NCBI GenBank assembly: GCA_052034525.1
Contig: JBPOIK010000062.1
Coordinates: 46,749 to 110,748 of the forward strand
Source: JAFGJQ01 sp052034525
GTDB taxonomy: Bacteria; Planctomycetota; Phycisphaerae; UBA1845
DNA: 64,000 bases
Reading direction: 5' to 3'
The notes below the pieces were generated by a model, which worked only from the letters and a program-made list of their open reading frames with translations, had not been told where the DNA came from and made no database searches. A program made the translations under genes and the position numbers. Below are positions 43,271-51,887 of this stretch, one piece after another (position 1 is the stretch's first letter; each line of letters starts with the position of its first letter).

Positions 43271-44533
43271 TCACGGGCCGACTCGGCGGCCGGCGATGAA
43301 AACGTGTTCGATCTGTTGCGGGCGCAGGGTGTAGAGCAGCGCGGAGATACGCTGATCCGGCGGGAGCTCCGCAATCCAGGGCTCCGGGCGCACGACCAGC
43401 AGGTCCGCCTCCAGGCCCGACTCCACGGACCCGATCCGATCGTCCATGTGCAGAGCGGCCGCGGCGCCGCGGGTGAGCAGCCACCAGGCTTCGGCCGGTG
43501 TGGGCACGTCGTGCGTCCGCCGCGGCATGGCGTAGACCTTCAAACCCTTGGCGGTCTGAAGGAAATCCACCGCGACCTGCGGCATGAACGGATTGGGCCC
43601 GCCGCCCACTCCACTGCCCAGCGCCATGCGGATGCCGGCCGAGCGGTGGGCCACGTAATCCATCAGACCGCTTTCCAGGAAAAGATTGGCCGTCGGACAA
43701 TGGACGATGGTCGTACCCGCCTCGGCCACCTGCTGGCGCTGGGCCCGGGAGAGAAAGACGCCGTGCCCGAATAGCGTTCGGTCGGTCAGCAGGCCCATTT
43801 CGGCCAGCACGTCCACGCCATCGAGTCGCTCGGGAAAAGCCTCGCGGACGGCCATCACCTCGGCGGGCGACTCGGCCAGATGCGTCTGCACGTAACAGCC
43901 GAGCATCCGGGCCAGGGCGGCGGCGCCGCGCATCATGGCCTCACTGCAACAGACGGGCATCCGGGGGCAGAAGGCGTAGTGCAGGCGGCCGTTTTCCGCA
44001 CCGTGCCACTTGGCGCCCAGCTCGCGAGCCTGATCCAGGGCGGCGTTGGTCTGCTGGCACAGCGGCGCCGGGCAGTTCACGTCGTTCAGCATCATGCCGA
44101 AAACGGCCCGCAGCCCGCGGCGGGCGAACACGGAGAACACGCGGTCCGCCGATTCGGGGAACGGACAGCCGAAGGCGGCGACCGTGGTCGTTCCGAACCC
44201 AATGACGCCGGTGGCGAAGGCCTCCGCCTTCCGCTCGGCGAAGTCGGGATCCTCAAACCGCGCCTCGGCGGGATAGACGATTCTCTCGTGCCAGTCGAAC
44301 AGAGTCAGGCCGTCGATCCCGCGTCGCTCCCACTGCGGCACGTGACAGTGGGCATCGATGAAGCCCGGCAGAATCCAGCACGAGGCATCGCCCACCGTCG
44401 CGCCCGTCCCGGCGCCGGCCGGGACGACTTCGTGAATCCGGCCACAATCGTCAATCCGGACCCATGCGTTCTCGTGGATCATGCACTCCGTGGCGGAACG
44501 CGGTTGAAGTACTGTTCCGTGAAGGGTTTGCAT
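43271..44533 (-). CDS. Guanine-deaminase-like amidohydrolase lacking a catalytic Asp
   Basis: 420 residues. The amidohydrolase fold and GuaD-like signatures are clear: PGFIDAHCHVPQ (H62, H64), THLAES (H218, E221), GHGVFLS (H257) and HCPTANLFLESGL. The metal-binding Asp in the LGTDVGGG motif of guanine deaminase is replaced by Gly here (LGSGVGGG, residues 305-312). Guanine would normally go to xanthine; with the Asp lost, catalysis is doubtful or the substrate has changed. The ATG at 44533 follows GAGG. Divergent from etfB. Confidence 0.85.
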   Translation of the reverse strand: MQTLHGTVLQPRSATECMIHENAWVRIDDCGRIHEVVPAGAGTGATVGDASCWILPGFIDAHCHVPQWERRGIDGLTLFDWHERIVYPAEARFEDPDFAERKAEAFATGVIGFGTTTVAAFGCPFPESADRVFSVFARRGLRAVFGMMLNDVNCPAPLCQQTNAALDQARELGAKWHGAENGRLHYAFCPRMPVCCSEAMMRGAAALARMLGCYVQTHLAESPAEVMAVREAFPERLDGVDVLAEMGLLTDRTLFGHGVFLSRAQRQQVAEAGTTIVHCPTANLFLESGLMDYVAHRSAGIRMALGSGVGGGPNPFMPQVAVDFLQTAKGLKVYAMPRRTHDVPTPAEAWWLLTRGAAAALHMDDRIGSVESGLEADLLVVRPEPWIAELPPDQRISALLYTLRPQQIEHVFIAGRRVGP

Positions 44534-44716
44534 GGCCGGTCCTCTGCAATCGGGATGCGGTGCGCCCGGCGGCACGCCCGAGGCCGCCGGCGAGCAGACA
44601 CTCTATCCGGCACGCGTCGGGCGATCAAGCGACTTGACGTTCCCTCCCCGCTCCACTACGTTCTCCGGCGGCTCTCGCCGTCCATCTGTTGTCATGCAGC
44701 GAGTGGGAGAACGAAC

Positions 44717-45631
44717 TTGGGTTATCATTCGATAGTATGCGTCAAGCAGGTGCCGGACACGGCCAACATCACGGCCGACGCCATGAAGGATAACGGCACC
44801 GTGAACCGGGCCGCTCTGCCGGCGATTTTCAATCCGGAAGACCTCCACGCGCTGGAGGCCGCCCTGGACGTTCGCGATCGCTTCGGCGGCACGGTGACGG
44901 CGCTGACGATGGGTCCGCTGAACGCCTGCGAGGTGCTGCGGGAGTGCCTGTATCGGGGCGCCGACCGGGCGATTCTGATCACGGACCGACGGGCGGCGGG
45001 CAGCGATACGCTGGCCACCGGATACATCCTGAGCCAGGCCGTCCGCAAGCTGGCCACGTATGACCTGGTGTTCTGCGGTCGGCAGGCCATCGACGGCGAC
45101 ACGGCCCAGGTCGGGCCGCAGATGGCGGAGAAGCTGGGCATCCCCCAGGTGACGTATTTTGAGCGGTTCATCGAACTGACCGACACGACGGCCCGCGTCC
45201 GGCGGAATGTCGGCAAGGGCTGGGAGGTGCTGGAAACGCGGCTTCCCGCCCTTCTGACGGTGCTGGACATTGCCAATCTTCCGCGGCCGGCCGCCGCCCG
45301 GCGGGTCATGCGGTACAAGCGGGCCCGGGCCCGGGACGAGGTATCGCGGGAGATCAACGCCCAGATGCCGGACGCCGCGGACGATCACAAGGACGCGGAG
45401 TTGCAGAAGCGCATGCTCGCTCTGCAGGTGCGCGGCCTTCTGATCGAAACGTGGAACCTGCAGGATCTGGGGGCGGATCTGGAATGGTGCGGGCTGGCCG
45501 GTTCGCCGACCAAGGTGCATCGCATCCAATCCATCGTGCTCACCAAAGAGGGGTACACGGAAATTCCGCCGAACGAGGAAGGCGTGCGACGGATGGTGCA
45601 CGAGCTGATCGTAGACCACACGCTGGGATGA
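44717..45631 (+). CDS. etfB: Electron transfer flavoprotein beta subunit
   Basis: 304 residues. VCVKQVPDTANITAD at the N terminus, the RGADRAILITD segment, VFCGRQAIDGDTAQVGP (AMP/FAD-binding region) and PALLTVLDIANLPR are typical of EtfB. It accepts electrons from acyl-CoA dehydrogenases together with EtfA. The TTG at 44717 (GYHSIVCVK) follows GGGAG; ATG alternatives are too far in. First gene of an etfB-etfA-acyl-CoA dehydrogenase operon. Confidence 0.93.
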   Translation: MGYHSIVCVKQVPDTANITADAMKDNGTVNRAALPAIFNPEDLHALEAALDVRDRFGGTVTALTMGPLNACEVLRECLYRGADRAILITDRRAAGSDTLATGYILSQAVRKLATYDLVFCGRQAIDGDTAQVGPQMAEKLGIPQVTYFERFIELTDTTARVRRNVGKGWEVLETRLPALLTVLDIANLPRPAAARRVMRYKRARARDEVSREINAQMPDAADDHKDAELQKRMLALQVRGLLIETWNLQDLGADLEWCGLAGSPTKVHRIQSIVLTKEGYTEIPPNEEGVRRMVHELIVDHTLG

Positions 45632-45688
45632 CGGCGCCGCGACGGCCCACGCCTCGAACCGAAACGCCAGGAGCACAGAGCGAAATCC

Positions 45689-46756
45689 ATGATCGAACCG
45701 AACCGCAAGGGCGAAGTCTGGGTCTTCGCCGAACAGGAAGATGAAAGCCTCAACGACGTCTCGCTGGAACTGTGCGGCAAGGCGCGCGAGCTGGCCGACC
45801 GCCTGGGCGTGCGCGTAGGCGCGGTTCTGCCCGGCTGGAACGTCCGCGAGCTGTCCTACCGGCTGATCGCGCACGGCGCGGACACGGTGTACGTCGTGCA
45901 CGATACGAAGCTGGAGTACTACCGGACGTTGCCCTACGCCCGCGTGATGTGCGAGCTGATCAACCGGCACAGGCCGCAGATCGTGTTGTACGGGGCGACG
46001 CCGCTCGGGCGGGACCTGGCCCCGCGGGTCGCCTCGGAGATGCGGGCGGGCATGACAGCCGACTGCACCGACCTGCAGATCGGCGATTACGAAGACACCC
46101 GGTCGGGCGTCACGCACAAGAACCTGCTGCTGCAGGTGCGGCCCGCGTTCGGCGGCAACATCATCGCGACGATCATCAACCACGACCGCTGGCCGCAAAT
46201 GGCCACCGTCCGCGAGGGCGTGATGGCCCTGGGCGGCGGCGACCCGCGGCGCAGCGGGCAGATCGTTGAGGAGAAGGTCGCGTTCACCGATTTTGATCTG
46301 GCGATGCGGCTCATCGAGCGGCATCGCGAGCCGCGGAAGGTGAACCTCAAAGCCGCACGGACCATCGTCACCGGCGGCGGCGGCGTGGGGAGCAAGGAAA
46401 ACTTCAAGCTCATCCACGACCTGGCGGCGGCGGTCGGCGGCGTGGTGGGCGGATCGCGAGCGGCGGTGGACAGCGGGTTCATCGGCAAGGAGCACCAGGT
46501 GGGCCAGACCGGCACCACGGTCCGGCCGGCCCTGTACATCGCCTGCGGCGTGAGCGGGGCCGTTCAGCACCGGGCGGGGATGGAAGAATCCGCCAAGATC
46601 ATCGCCATCAACTGGGACCGGGAAGCCCCGATCTTCTCCGTGGCGCACTACGGGATCGTCGGGGACCTAAACCAGGTGATCCCGATGATGATCCGCGCGA
46701 TCAAGGAGCGGGCCCAGCCGGCCGGGGGGCAAGTCGAAGAAAGCCGAGTTTCCTGA
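45689..46756 (+). CDS. etfA: Electron transfer flavoprotein alpha subunit
   Basis: 355 residues. The FAD-binding C-terminal signature is intact: GGSRAAVDSGFIGKEHQVGQTG, CGVSGAVQHRAGM, AINWDREAPIFSVAHYGIVGD. The N terminus (WVFAEQEDESLNDVSLELCGKARELA) is standard for EtfA. It lies 57 nt after etfB; the ribosome site (GGAG 15-18 nt upstream) is poorly placed. Acts with EtfB to pass electrons from the acyl-CoA dehydrogenase to the quinone pool. Confidence 0.95.
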   Translation: MIEPNRKGEVWVFAEQEDESLNDVSLELCGKARELADRLGVRVGAVLPGWNVRELSYRLIAHGADTVYVVHDTKLEYYRTLPYARVMCELINRHRPQIVLYGATPLGRDLAPRVASEMRAGMTADCTDLQIGDYEDTRSGVTHKNLLLQVRPAFGGNIIATIINHDRWPQMATVREGVMALGGGDPRRSGQIVEEKVAFTDFDLAMRLIERHREPRKVNLKAARTIVTGGGGVGSKENFKLIHDLAAAVGGVVGGSRAAVDSGFIGKEHQVGQTGTTVRPALYIACGVSGAVQHRAGMEESAKIIAINWDREAPIFSVAHYGIVGDLNQVIPMMIRAIKERAQPAGGQVEESRVS

Positions 46757-46777
46757 GCATCGAGGCCGAGCAGAACC

Positions 46778-48526
46778 ATGCCGAACTTTTTTCGTGATAA
46801 CGACGACCTGCAATTCCTGTTCGAGCACCTGGACCTGGCGCGCATCGCCGCCATCCAGGAAGACGATTTCCGGGCGGCGGATGGGCCGGGCAGCGAATAC
46901 GCCCCGCTGGACGCCGCGGACGCGGTGGACAACTACCGCCGCATCCTGGACATCGTGGGAGACGTGGCCGGCAACCAGATCGCTCCGCGCGCGGAGCAGG
47001 TGGACCACGAGGGCAACCACCTGAATGAAGACGGCACGGTGACGCTGGGCGAGGGCGTGCGGGCGAACCTGCGCGCGCTGGGCCAGGCCGACCTGATGGG
47101 GTTCACCCTGCCCCGCGCGTACGGCGGGCTGAACTGCCCCAACGTGATCTACACCATGGCCAACGAGATCGTCAGCCGGGCCGATGCATCGCTGATGAAC
47201 ATCTTCGGCCTCCAGGGCATCGCCGAGACGATCAACGCGTTCGCCAGGGAGGAAATCCGGCGGGAGTTTCTGCCGCGCTTCGCCCAGGGCGAGCTGACGG
47301 GCGCCATGGCCCTCACCGAGCCCGACGCCGGGTCGGACCTGCAATCCGTCGGACTGCGGGCCTGGCAGGACGACGACGGCCAATGGCGGTTGACCGGCGT
47401 CAAACGGTTCATCACCAACGGCTGCGGCGAGGTGCTCCTGACGCTGGCCCGCAGCGAACCGGACGTGAAAGACGGGCGCGGACTGAGCCTGTTTGTGAAC
47501 GAGCGGTCACCGCGCCTGAAGGTCCGGCACCTGGAATCCAAACTGGGCATTCACGGCTCGCCCACCTGCGAGCTGGTGTATGACGACGTGCCCGCCCGGC
47601 TGATCGGCGAACGGCAGCTCGGCCTGATCTCGTACACCATGAGCCTCATGAACGGAGCGCGCATCGGCATCGCCGCGCAGTCCCTGGGCATCGCGGAAGC
47701 GGCGTTCCGGGTGGCCCGGGATTACGGACGCAGCCGCAAACAGTTCGGCGTGCCCATCGAAAAGCTGCCCGCGGTGGCGGAGCTCATCACGGACATGCGG
47801 ATCGCCATCGAGGCGGCTCGTGCCCTGACCTACGAGGCCAGCGGCAGTTGCGACGTGGAAAACAACAACCTGCGCGTACTGGAGTTCCGCACGCCGGCCG
47901 ATCCGGACGAACTGAAGCGCCGAAAAGGCGACGCCCGCGTGCTCAAGCGGCGCAACGGAATGCTGACGCCGATGAGCAAGTATTACGCGTCCGAGATGTG
48001 CGTGCGCGTGGCCAGCGACGCGCTTCAGGTGCTGGGCGGCTCCGGCTACATGAAGGACTATCCGGTGGAGCGCCATCTGCGCGACGCCCGCATCACCACC
48101 ATCTACGAAGGCACCAGCCAGCTCCAGATCGTGGCGGCCGTCCGCGGCGTCTGCGGCGGCGCCTTCGAGAAGCTGGTGGCCGAATACGAAGAGCGCGAAT
48201 ACACGGACGCCCTGCTCTGCGACCTGCGGCAGACCCTCAGCCAGGGCAAGGATCTGGTGCTCGACGGCATCCGCGTGATCAAGGAAAAGGGCGGCCAGTA
48301 CATGGACCTCGCCGGCCGGCGACTGGTGGACTCGGCCATTGCGGTCATCGTCGGGCACATCTTCCTGCGGCAGGCGACGGCCAGCGAGCGCAAACGGGCC
48401 GTCGCGCAGCGCTACATCCGGACCGCGGCACCCACCATCCGGCGCGACATCGACCTGATCCGCAGCGGCGATACCTCTCCCCTGGATCAGTTCGAAGTCC
48501 TGGCCGGACCGCCGATTCAGAAGTGA
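46778..48526 (+). CDS. Acyl-CoA dehydrogenase
   Basis: 582 residues, the longer type. Signatures: AMALTEPDAGSDLQSV (substrate/FAD), GVKRFITNG, DVPARLIGE, DYGRSRKQFGVPI, and QVLGGSGYMKDYPVERHLRDARITTIYEGTSQLQ with the catalytic-base Glu in YEGTS. It oxidises an acyl-CoA to the enoyl-CoA and gives electrons to EtfAB, encoded immediately upstream (21 nt). Substrate chain length is not predictable. About 150 residues beyond the YEGTS region extend past medium-chain enzymes and may be an extra C-terminal domain. Confidence 0.93.
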   Translation: MPNFFRDNDDLQFLFEHLDLARIAAIQEDDFRAADGPGSEYAPLDAADAVDNYRRILDIVGDVAGNQIAPRAEQVDHEGNHLNEDGTVTLGEGVRANLRALGQADLMGFTLPRAYGGLNCPNVIYTMANEIVSRADASLMNIFGLQGIAETINAFAREEIRREFLPRFAQGELTGAMALTEPDAGSDLQSVGLRAWQDDDGQWRLTGVKRFITNGCGEVLLTLARSEPDVKDGRGLSLFVNERSPRLKVRHLESKLGIHGSPTCELVYDDVPARLIGERQLGLISYTMSLMNGARIGIAAQSLGIAEAAFRVARDYGRSRKQFGVPIEKLPAVAELITDMRIAIEAARALTYEASGSCDVENNNLRVLEFRTPADPDELKRRKGDARVLKRRNGMLTPMSKYYASEMCVRVASDALQVLGGSGYMKDYPVERHLRDARITTIYEGTSQLQIVAAVRGVCGGAFEKLVAEYEEREYTDALLCDLRQTLSQGKDLVLDGIRVIKEKGGQYMDLAGRRLVDSAIAVIVGHIFLRQATASERKRAVAQRYIRTAAPTIRRDIDLIRSGDTSPLDQFEVLAGPPIQK

Positions 48527-48557
48527 TGCCCGATCGGCGAACGGGGCTCCTCGTCCG

Positions 48558-49754
48558 TCACGCCACCACCGCCGGCGCCGCACACGCCGGCGCCGAGGCG
48601 CTCGCGGGAACGTCCGCCAGCATCGAGAGACGCTCTACCACCGCATCCCAGGTCTCGTCGGCCACCAGTCGGCTGCGGGCGCGCCGCCGCGCGGGGGCCG
48701 CGTCGGCCACCGCTTCGTCGCAGGCCCGGGCGAAGCTCTCGGCGTCGGCGGCGATCCGGACTTCCGGCCAATACCGTTCCGCCTCCGGCAGGGGCGTCGA
48801 AACCACCGGCAGGCCGGCCGCAAGGTATTCACGTAGTTTGATCGGGTTGATGTTCCGCGTCATGCGGGTCCGGGTGAATGGAAGGAGGCCGGCGGAAAAC
48901 GCGCGGCAGTAGGCCGGCAGCGAGCCGTACGGCCGTCGGCCCAGGAAGTGCACGTTGGGACAGCGTCGCAGCCCGGCGTGGTTCCGTCGGTCTTCCCCGA
49001 TGAGCACGAAGGAATAGCCCGGTCGAAGCCGCGCCACCGCTTCCATCAGGTCGCAGTCGATCCAGTGATGGATCAGTCCGAAAAACCCAAGAATCGGTTC
49101 ACGGACGCCCGCCAGTTCGGCCGGCAGGGGCAGCCCGTCGTCCAGGGCCGGGGCGAAGTGCGCCGCGTCCACGCCGTGCCGGACGAGGTGCGTGTTGGGG
49201 TTGCGGCACCGCTTGGATTCGTAGAGGGCCTGCGACGTGGTGACGACGACGTCCGCCCGCGCCAGCACGCGCTGTTCCGCGGTGGTGACGGCATCGCGAT
49301 CAAAATCCTCAAATTCGCCGTATTCGTCCACGCAGTAGTACAAAAAACACTCCGGTTGCAGCGCGTCGGCCAGAAACTCGCCGTCGGGAGCGAACGTCCA
49401 GACCTGAACCGGCTGGTTAGGCGAGCGCCGGACGTGCCGAATCGCCCGCCGCACCTGGAGGACCAGAAGCCGGCGATTCCAGGCCCGCGTCAGCCGGTGC
49501 AGGGCGCCGGGGATCACCAACGGCGTGAAGTGCACCATGCGCGGGCCCGCCCGGCGGACGCCACGCAGAATCTGGCCGATCGTGGAGATCACCGCGCCGG
49601 CGTCCGCCGCGGTGGCCCGCGGACGTCGGGACGCGCGGTAGTTCACCCAGACCACGTCGTTTTCGCGAGCCAGGATGCGCATGACCTGGTGCTTGCTGGT
49701 GGGATCGTAGTCCCACCGGCTCGCCAGGCAGACAATGACGCGATCACGGATCAT
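48558..49754 (-). CDS. Exopolysaccharide glycosyltransferase (GT4-like)
   Basis: 398 residues. A GT-B fold is suggested by VIVCLASRWDYDPTSKHQVM at the N terminus and the C-terminal region INPIKLREYLAAGLPVVSTPLPEA (nucleotide-sugar-binding region of GT4-like enzymes). No signal peptide. It is 31 nt from the acyl-CoA dehydrogenase stop, convergent, and leads the series on the minus strand that ends the exopolysaccharide cluster. Sugar specificity unknown. Confidence 0.8.
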   Translation of the reverse strand: MIRDRVIVCLASRWDYDPTSKHQVMRILARENDVVWVNYRASRRPRATAADAGAVISTIGQILRGVRRAGPRMVHFTPLVIPGALHRLTRAWNRRLLVLQVRRAIRHVRRSPNQPVQVWTFAPDGEFLADALQPECFLYYCVDEYGEFEDFDRDAVTTAEQRVLARADVVVTTSQALYESKRCRNPNTHLVRHGVDAAHFAPALDDGLPLPAELAGVREPILGFFGLIHHWIDCDLMEAVARLRPGYSFVLIGEDRRNHAGLRRCPNVHFLGRRPYGSLPAYCRAFSAGLLPFTRTRMTRNINPIKLREYLAAGLPVVSTPLPEAERYWPEVRIAADAESFARACDEAVADAAPARRRARSRLVADETWDAVVERLSMLADVPASASAPACAAPAVVA

Positions 49755-49839
49755 GTTCGCCCTTCCGCCGGTCGCCGCACCGCCTTCCCCGTTCGTCCCG
49801 CCGCCCGCCGCGAGCGACCGTCCGGAGCCGACATGCGTC

Positions 49840-50739
49840 CTACTCCTGCCGTTCGCGGTGGTAATAGTCGTTGTAATACCGGTAGTACGGGTAATAGCCG
49901 TAGTAGTAGCCGTAGCGTGTGTTCCGTTCGTTCCGACCCACCAGCACGCAGCCGGCCACGGGAATGTTGTTCACCTGGAGCATGCGCACGGCGCGGCGCA
50001 CGACCGGCCCCGGCGTCCGATTCATCCGGATGACCATGACGACCGCGTGGCAGAGCTGGCCGATGATTCCCACGTCCGTCACCGTGGTGGCGGGCGGCGT
50101 ATCAATGATGATGCACTGATACTGCGTCTGGAGCTTGCGGAGCATGCGGGCCAGGGCCTCCGACGAGAGGAGGTCGGCCGCGCTGCGGTTGCCCATTTTG
50201 CCCGCGGGAATGAACATCAGGTTCGGCATCACGGTGGGCTGGATGATCGACTCCAGGGGCGCCTGGCCCCGAAGCGTGTCGGCCAGCCCGGGCCCGCCCG
50301 GCTGATTCAGCAGACGGGCCAGAGAGCTTCGTCGGAAGTCGCCGTCGATAACCAGCACCCGCATGTGCTGAATCTCGGACAGGATCAGGGCGAGATTCAG
50401 GGCGGTGACGCTCTTGCCCTCCCGGGGGACGGCGCTGGTGATGGCGAGCACCTGGGGCTCGTTCGCGGGATTCATGCTCAGCAGCCGGGTCCGCAGGGAG
50501 CGATACTGTTCGGCGATCATCGAGGAAGAGTCGTAGTAGGCCACCAGCGCTTCGGACATGCCTTCCGAGGCGGACCGCACCGGGCGCACCGACTGCAGGT
50601 CCGGCACAGGCGCCGGCGAGGTGCGGGTCGGTGCCGGCGGGGCCTGCGGCGGCGGCGCCGTCGACGTCAACGGCTCGTCCGCCGACGCAAGTTGACGTTC
50701 CCGCTCCGCTTTCTTCAATGCTTCGGCGATGCGTCCCAT
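49840..50739 (-). CDS. Bacterial tyrosine autokinase (BY-kinase), cytoplasmic type
   Basis: 299 residues. Starts MGRIAEALKKAERERQ, the conserved helix of XrtA-associated tyrosine kinases. Walker A (SAVPREGKS, 102-110), Walker A' (LVIDGDFRRS, 129-138) and Walker B (IIIDTPP, 211-216) are intact. The C terminus has a cluster of 12 Tyr between 276 and 293 (RYGYYYGYYPYYRYYNDYY), the autophosphorylation tail. It lacks the membrane Wzz domain found in proteobacterial BY-kinases. Such kinases control polymer export and length. The ATG at 50739 follows GGGAGGG. Confidence 0.92.
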   Translation of the reverse strand: MGRIAEALKKAERERQLASADEPLTSTAPPPQAPPAPTRTSPAPVPDLQSVRPVRSASEGMSEALVAYYDSSSMIAEQYRSLRTRLLSMNPANEPQVLAITSAVPREGKSVTALNLALILSEIQHMRVLVIDGDFRRSSLARLLNQPGGPGLADTLRGQAPLESIIQPTVMPNLMFIPAGKMGNRSAADLLSSEALARMLRKLQTQYQCIIIDTPPATTVTDVGIIGQLCHAVVMVIRMNRTPGPVVRRAVRMLQVNNIPVAGCVLVGRNERNTRYGYYYGYYPYYRYYNDYYHRERQE

Positions 50740-50783
50740 GACACCCTCCCGGCGCGACGGGCCTCCGGGCCCGCCACGGCGGA

Positions 50784-51542
50784 TCATCGGTCCTCGTATC
50801 GATCGTGCGCGGTCAGCAGGCCGGCCGGCAGCGTGTAGGCGTTCACGACCGGGCTCAGCGGGAACAGCACTTCCTGGATGCGCAGGCCCACCCACCCCAG
50901 CGGTGTCGGCGGCACATAGACGATGTCTCCCGGCTCCAGCAGCACGTTCAGGCTGGTGTCGCCCTCCGCGAACATCCGGTCGACGTCCACCGTGATGACA
51001 TGCCGCCCGTCGGGCGCCGGATTCGCCCGGATGACCTTGACCTGGCTGCGCCAGGCGATGAAGCTCAGGCCCGCCTCGGCCAGCGTGTCCCGCAGCGTGT
51101 TGCGGCCCGTGTAGGGAATCGCCTGAGCGTTGCCTTGGTTGGCCGTTCCCACGCCGCCCCGGGCGCCGCCGACCTGGCCAAACACGTAAACCTTCTGGCT
51201 GCGGTACGCGGCGACCCGCACTTGCACTTTCGGGTCTTCGTAGTACTCCCGCAGGAGTTCCGTCAGTTTGGCGGCGATTTCACGGGCGGTCATCCCGTCC
51301 ACGCGGACCTCGCCGAGAAGACGAAGCGTGAGCTTGCCGTCCGGTTGGATGGTCTGCATTTCTCCGTCGATTTCGGGAACGCGTGGCGCTGTAATCTGCA
51401 GGATGTCCGGGATGCCGACCCGGTATTCAAACGACGAGTTCGGCTGCTCGTATTCCATGAGCCAGTTGTGGATCTGGTCCTGGTTCGACACACATCCACC
51501 GACGGCCAACAGCACGAGCAGTAACGGCGTCCTGATTCGCAT
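50784..51542 (-). CDS. Wza-like polysaccharide export lipoprotein
   Basis: 252 residues: signal peptide with lipobox LAVGGC, a Poly_export domain (about 40-140; EYRVGIPDILQI, then IQPDGKLTLRLLGEVRVDGMTAREIAAKLTELL) and a SLBB-like domain (about 145-235; VYVFGQVGG, GDIVYVPP). It is the outer-membrane exopolysaccharide channel component. The ATG at 51542 is proposed by the signal peptide; the ribosome site is weak. 44 nt from the BY-kinase gene, so probably one transcript. Confidence 0.9.
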   Translation of the reverse strand: MRIRTPLLLVLLAVGGCVSNQDQIHNWLMEYEQPNSSFEYRVGIPDILQITAPRVPEIDGEMQTIQPDGKLTLRLLGEVRVDGMTAREIAAKLTELLREYYEDPKVQVRVAAYRSQKVYVFGQVGGARGGVGTANQGNAQAIPYTGRNTLRDTLAEAGLSFIAWRSQVKVIRANPAPDGRHVITVDVDRMFAEGDTSLNVLLEPGDIVYVPPTPLGWVGLRIQEVLFPLSPVVNAYTLPAGLLTAHDRYEDR

Positions 51543-51887
51543 CGAATTCACGGCTCGGCGCTCCGTTTGCCGGGGCCGGGATCCGCGCCCGGCTGCGGAA
51601 GGCCGCAGACACTCCGCGGTCCACCGCGGGGCTGACCCGCGCGACGGCGGCCCGGTCCGCTCTGACACACGTCCGTTTTATCGGGTTTCAAACCGGCTGC
51701 CTGAACGAACTTGCCGCCGGGAAAACGACCGGACCGCGCGGTTCTCGGACGTGGCTTCCGGCTTTTTCCGCAACCGGACTCGCGAAACGAACCGTCACAT
51801 ATCTCAAGCACCCCCCCGCCGAGCCCGATATTCTCCAGGACAACCGGATGTCCGCGCCCGTGCTGTGAGAAGAACGGACTGATTCCT
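51543..51887. other. Divergent promoter gap of the exopolysaccharide locus
   Basis: 345 nt between the Wza-like gene and the XrtA-type ATPase gene. No ORF of coding character. Probable site of promoters for both transcription units; no clear sigma motifs seen. Confidence 0.4.

Noticed and set aside
44603..46648. 681-codon frame antisense to etfBA
   Set aside because: etfB and etfA are complete and carry FAD-site motifs; the antisense has no family signature.
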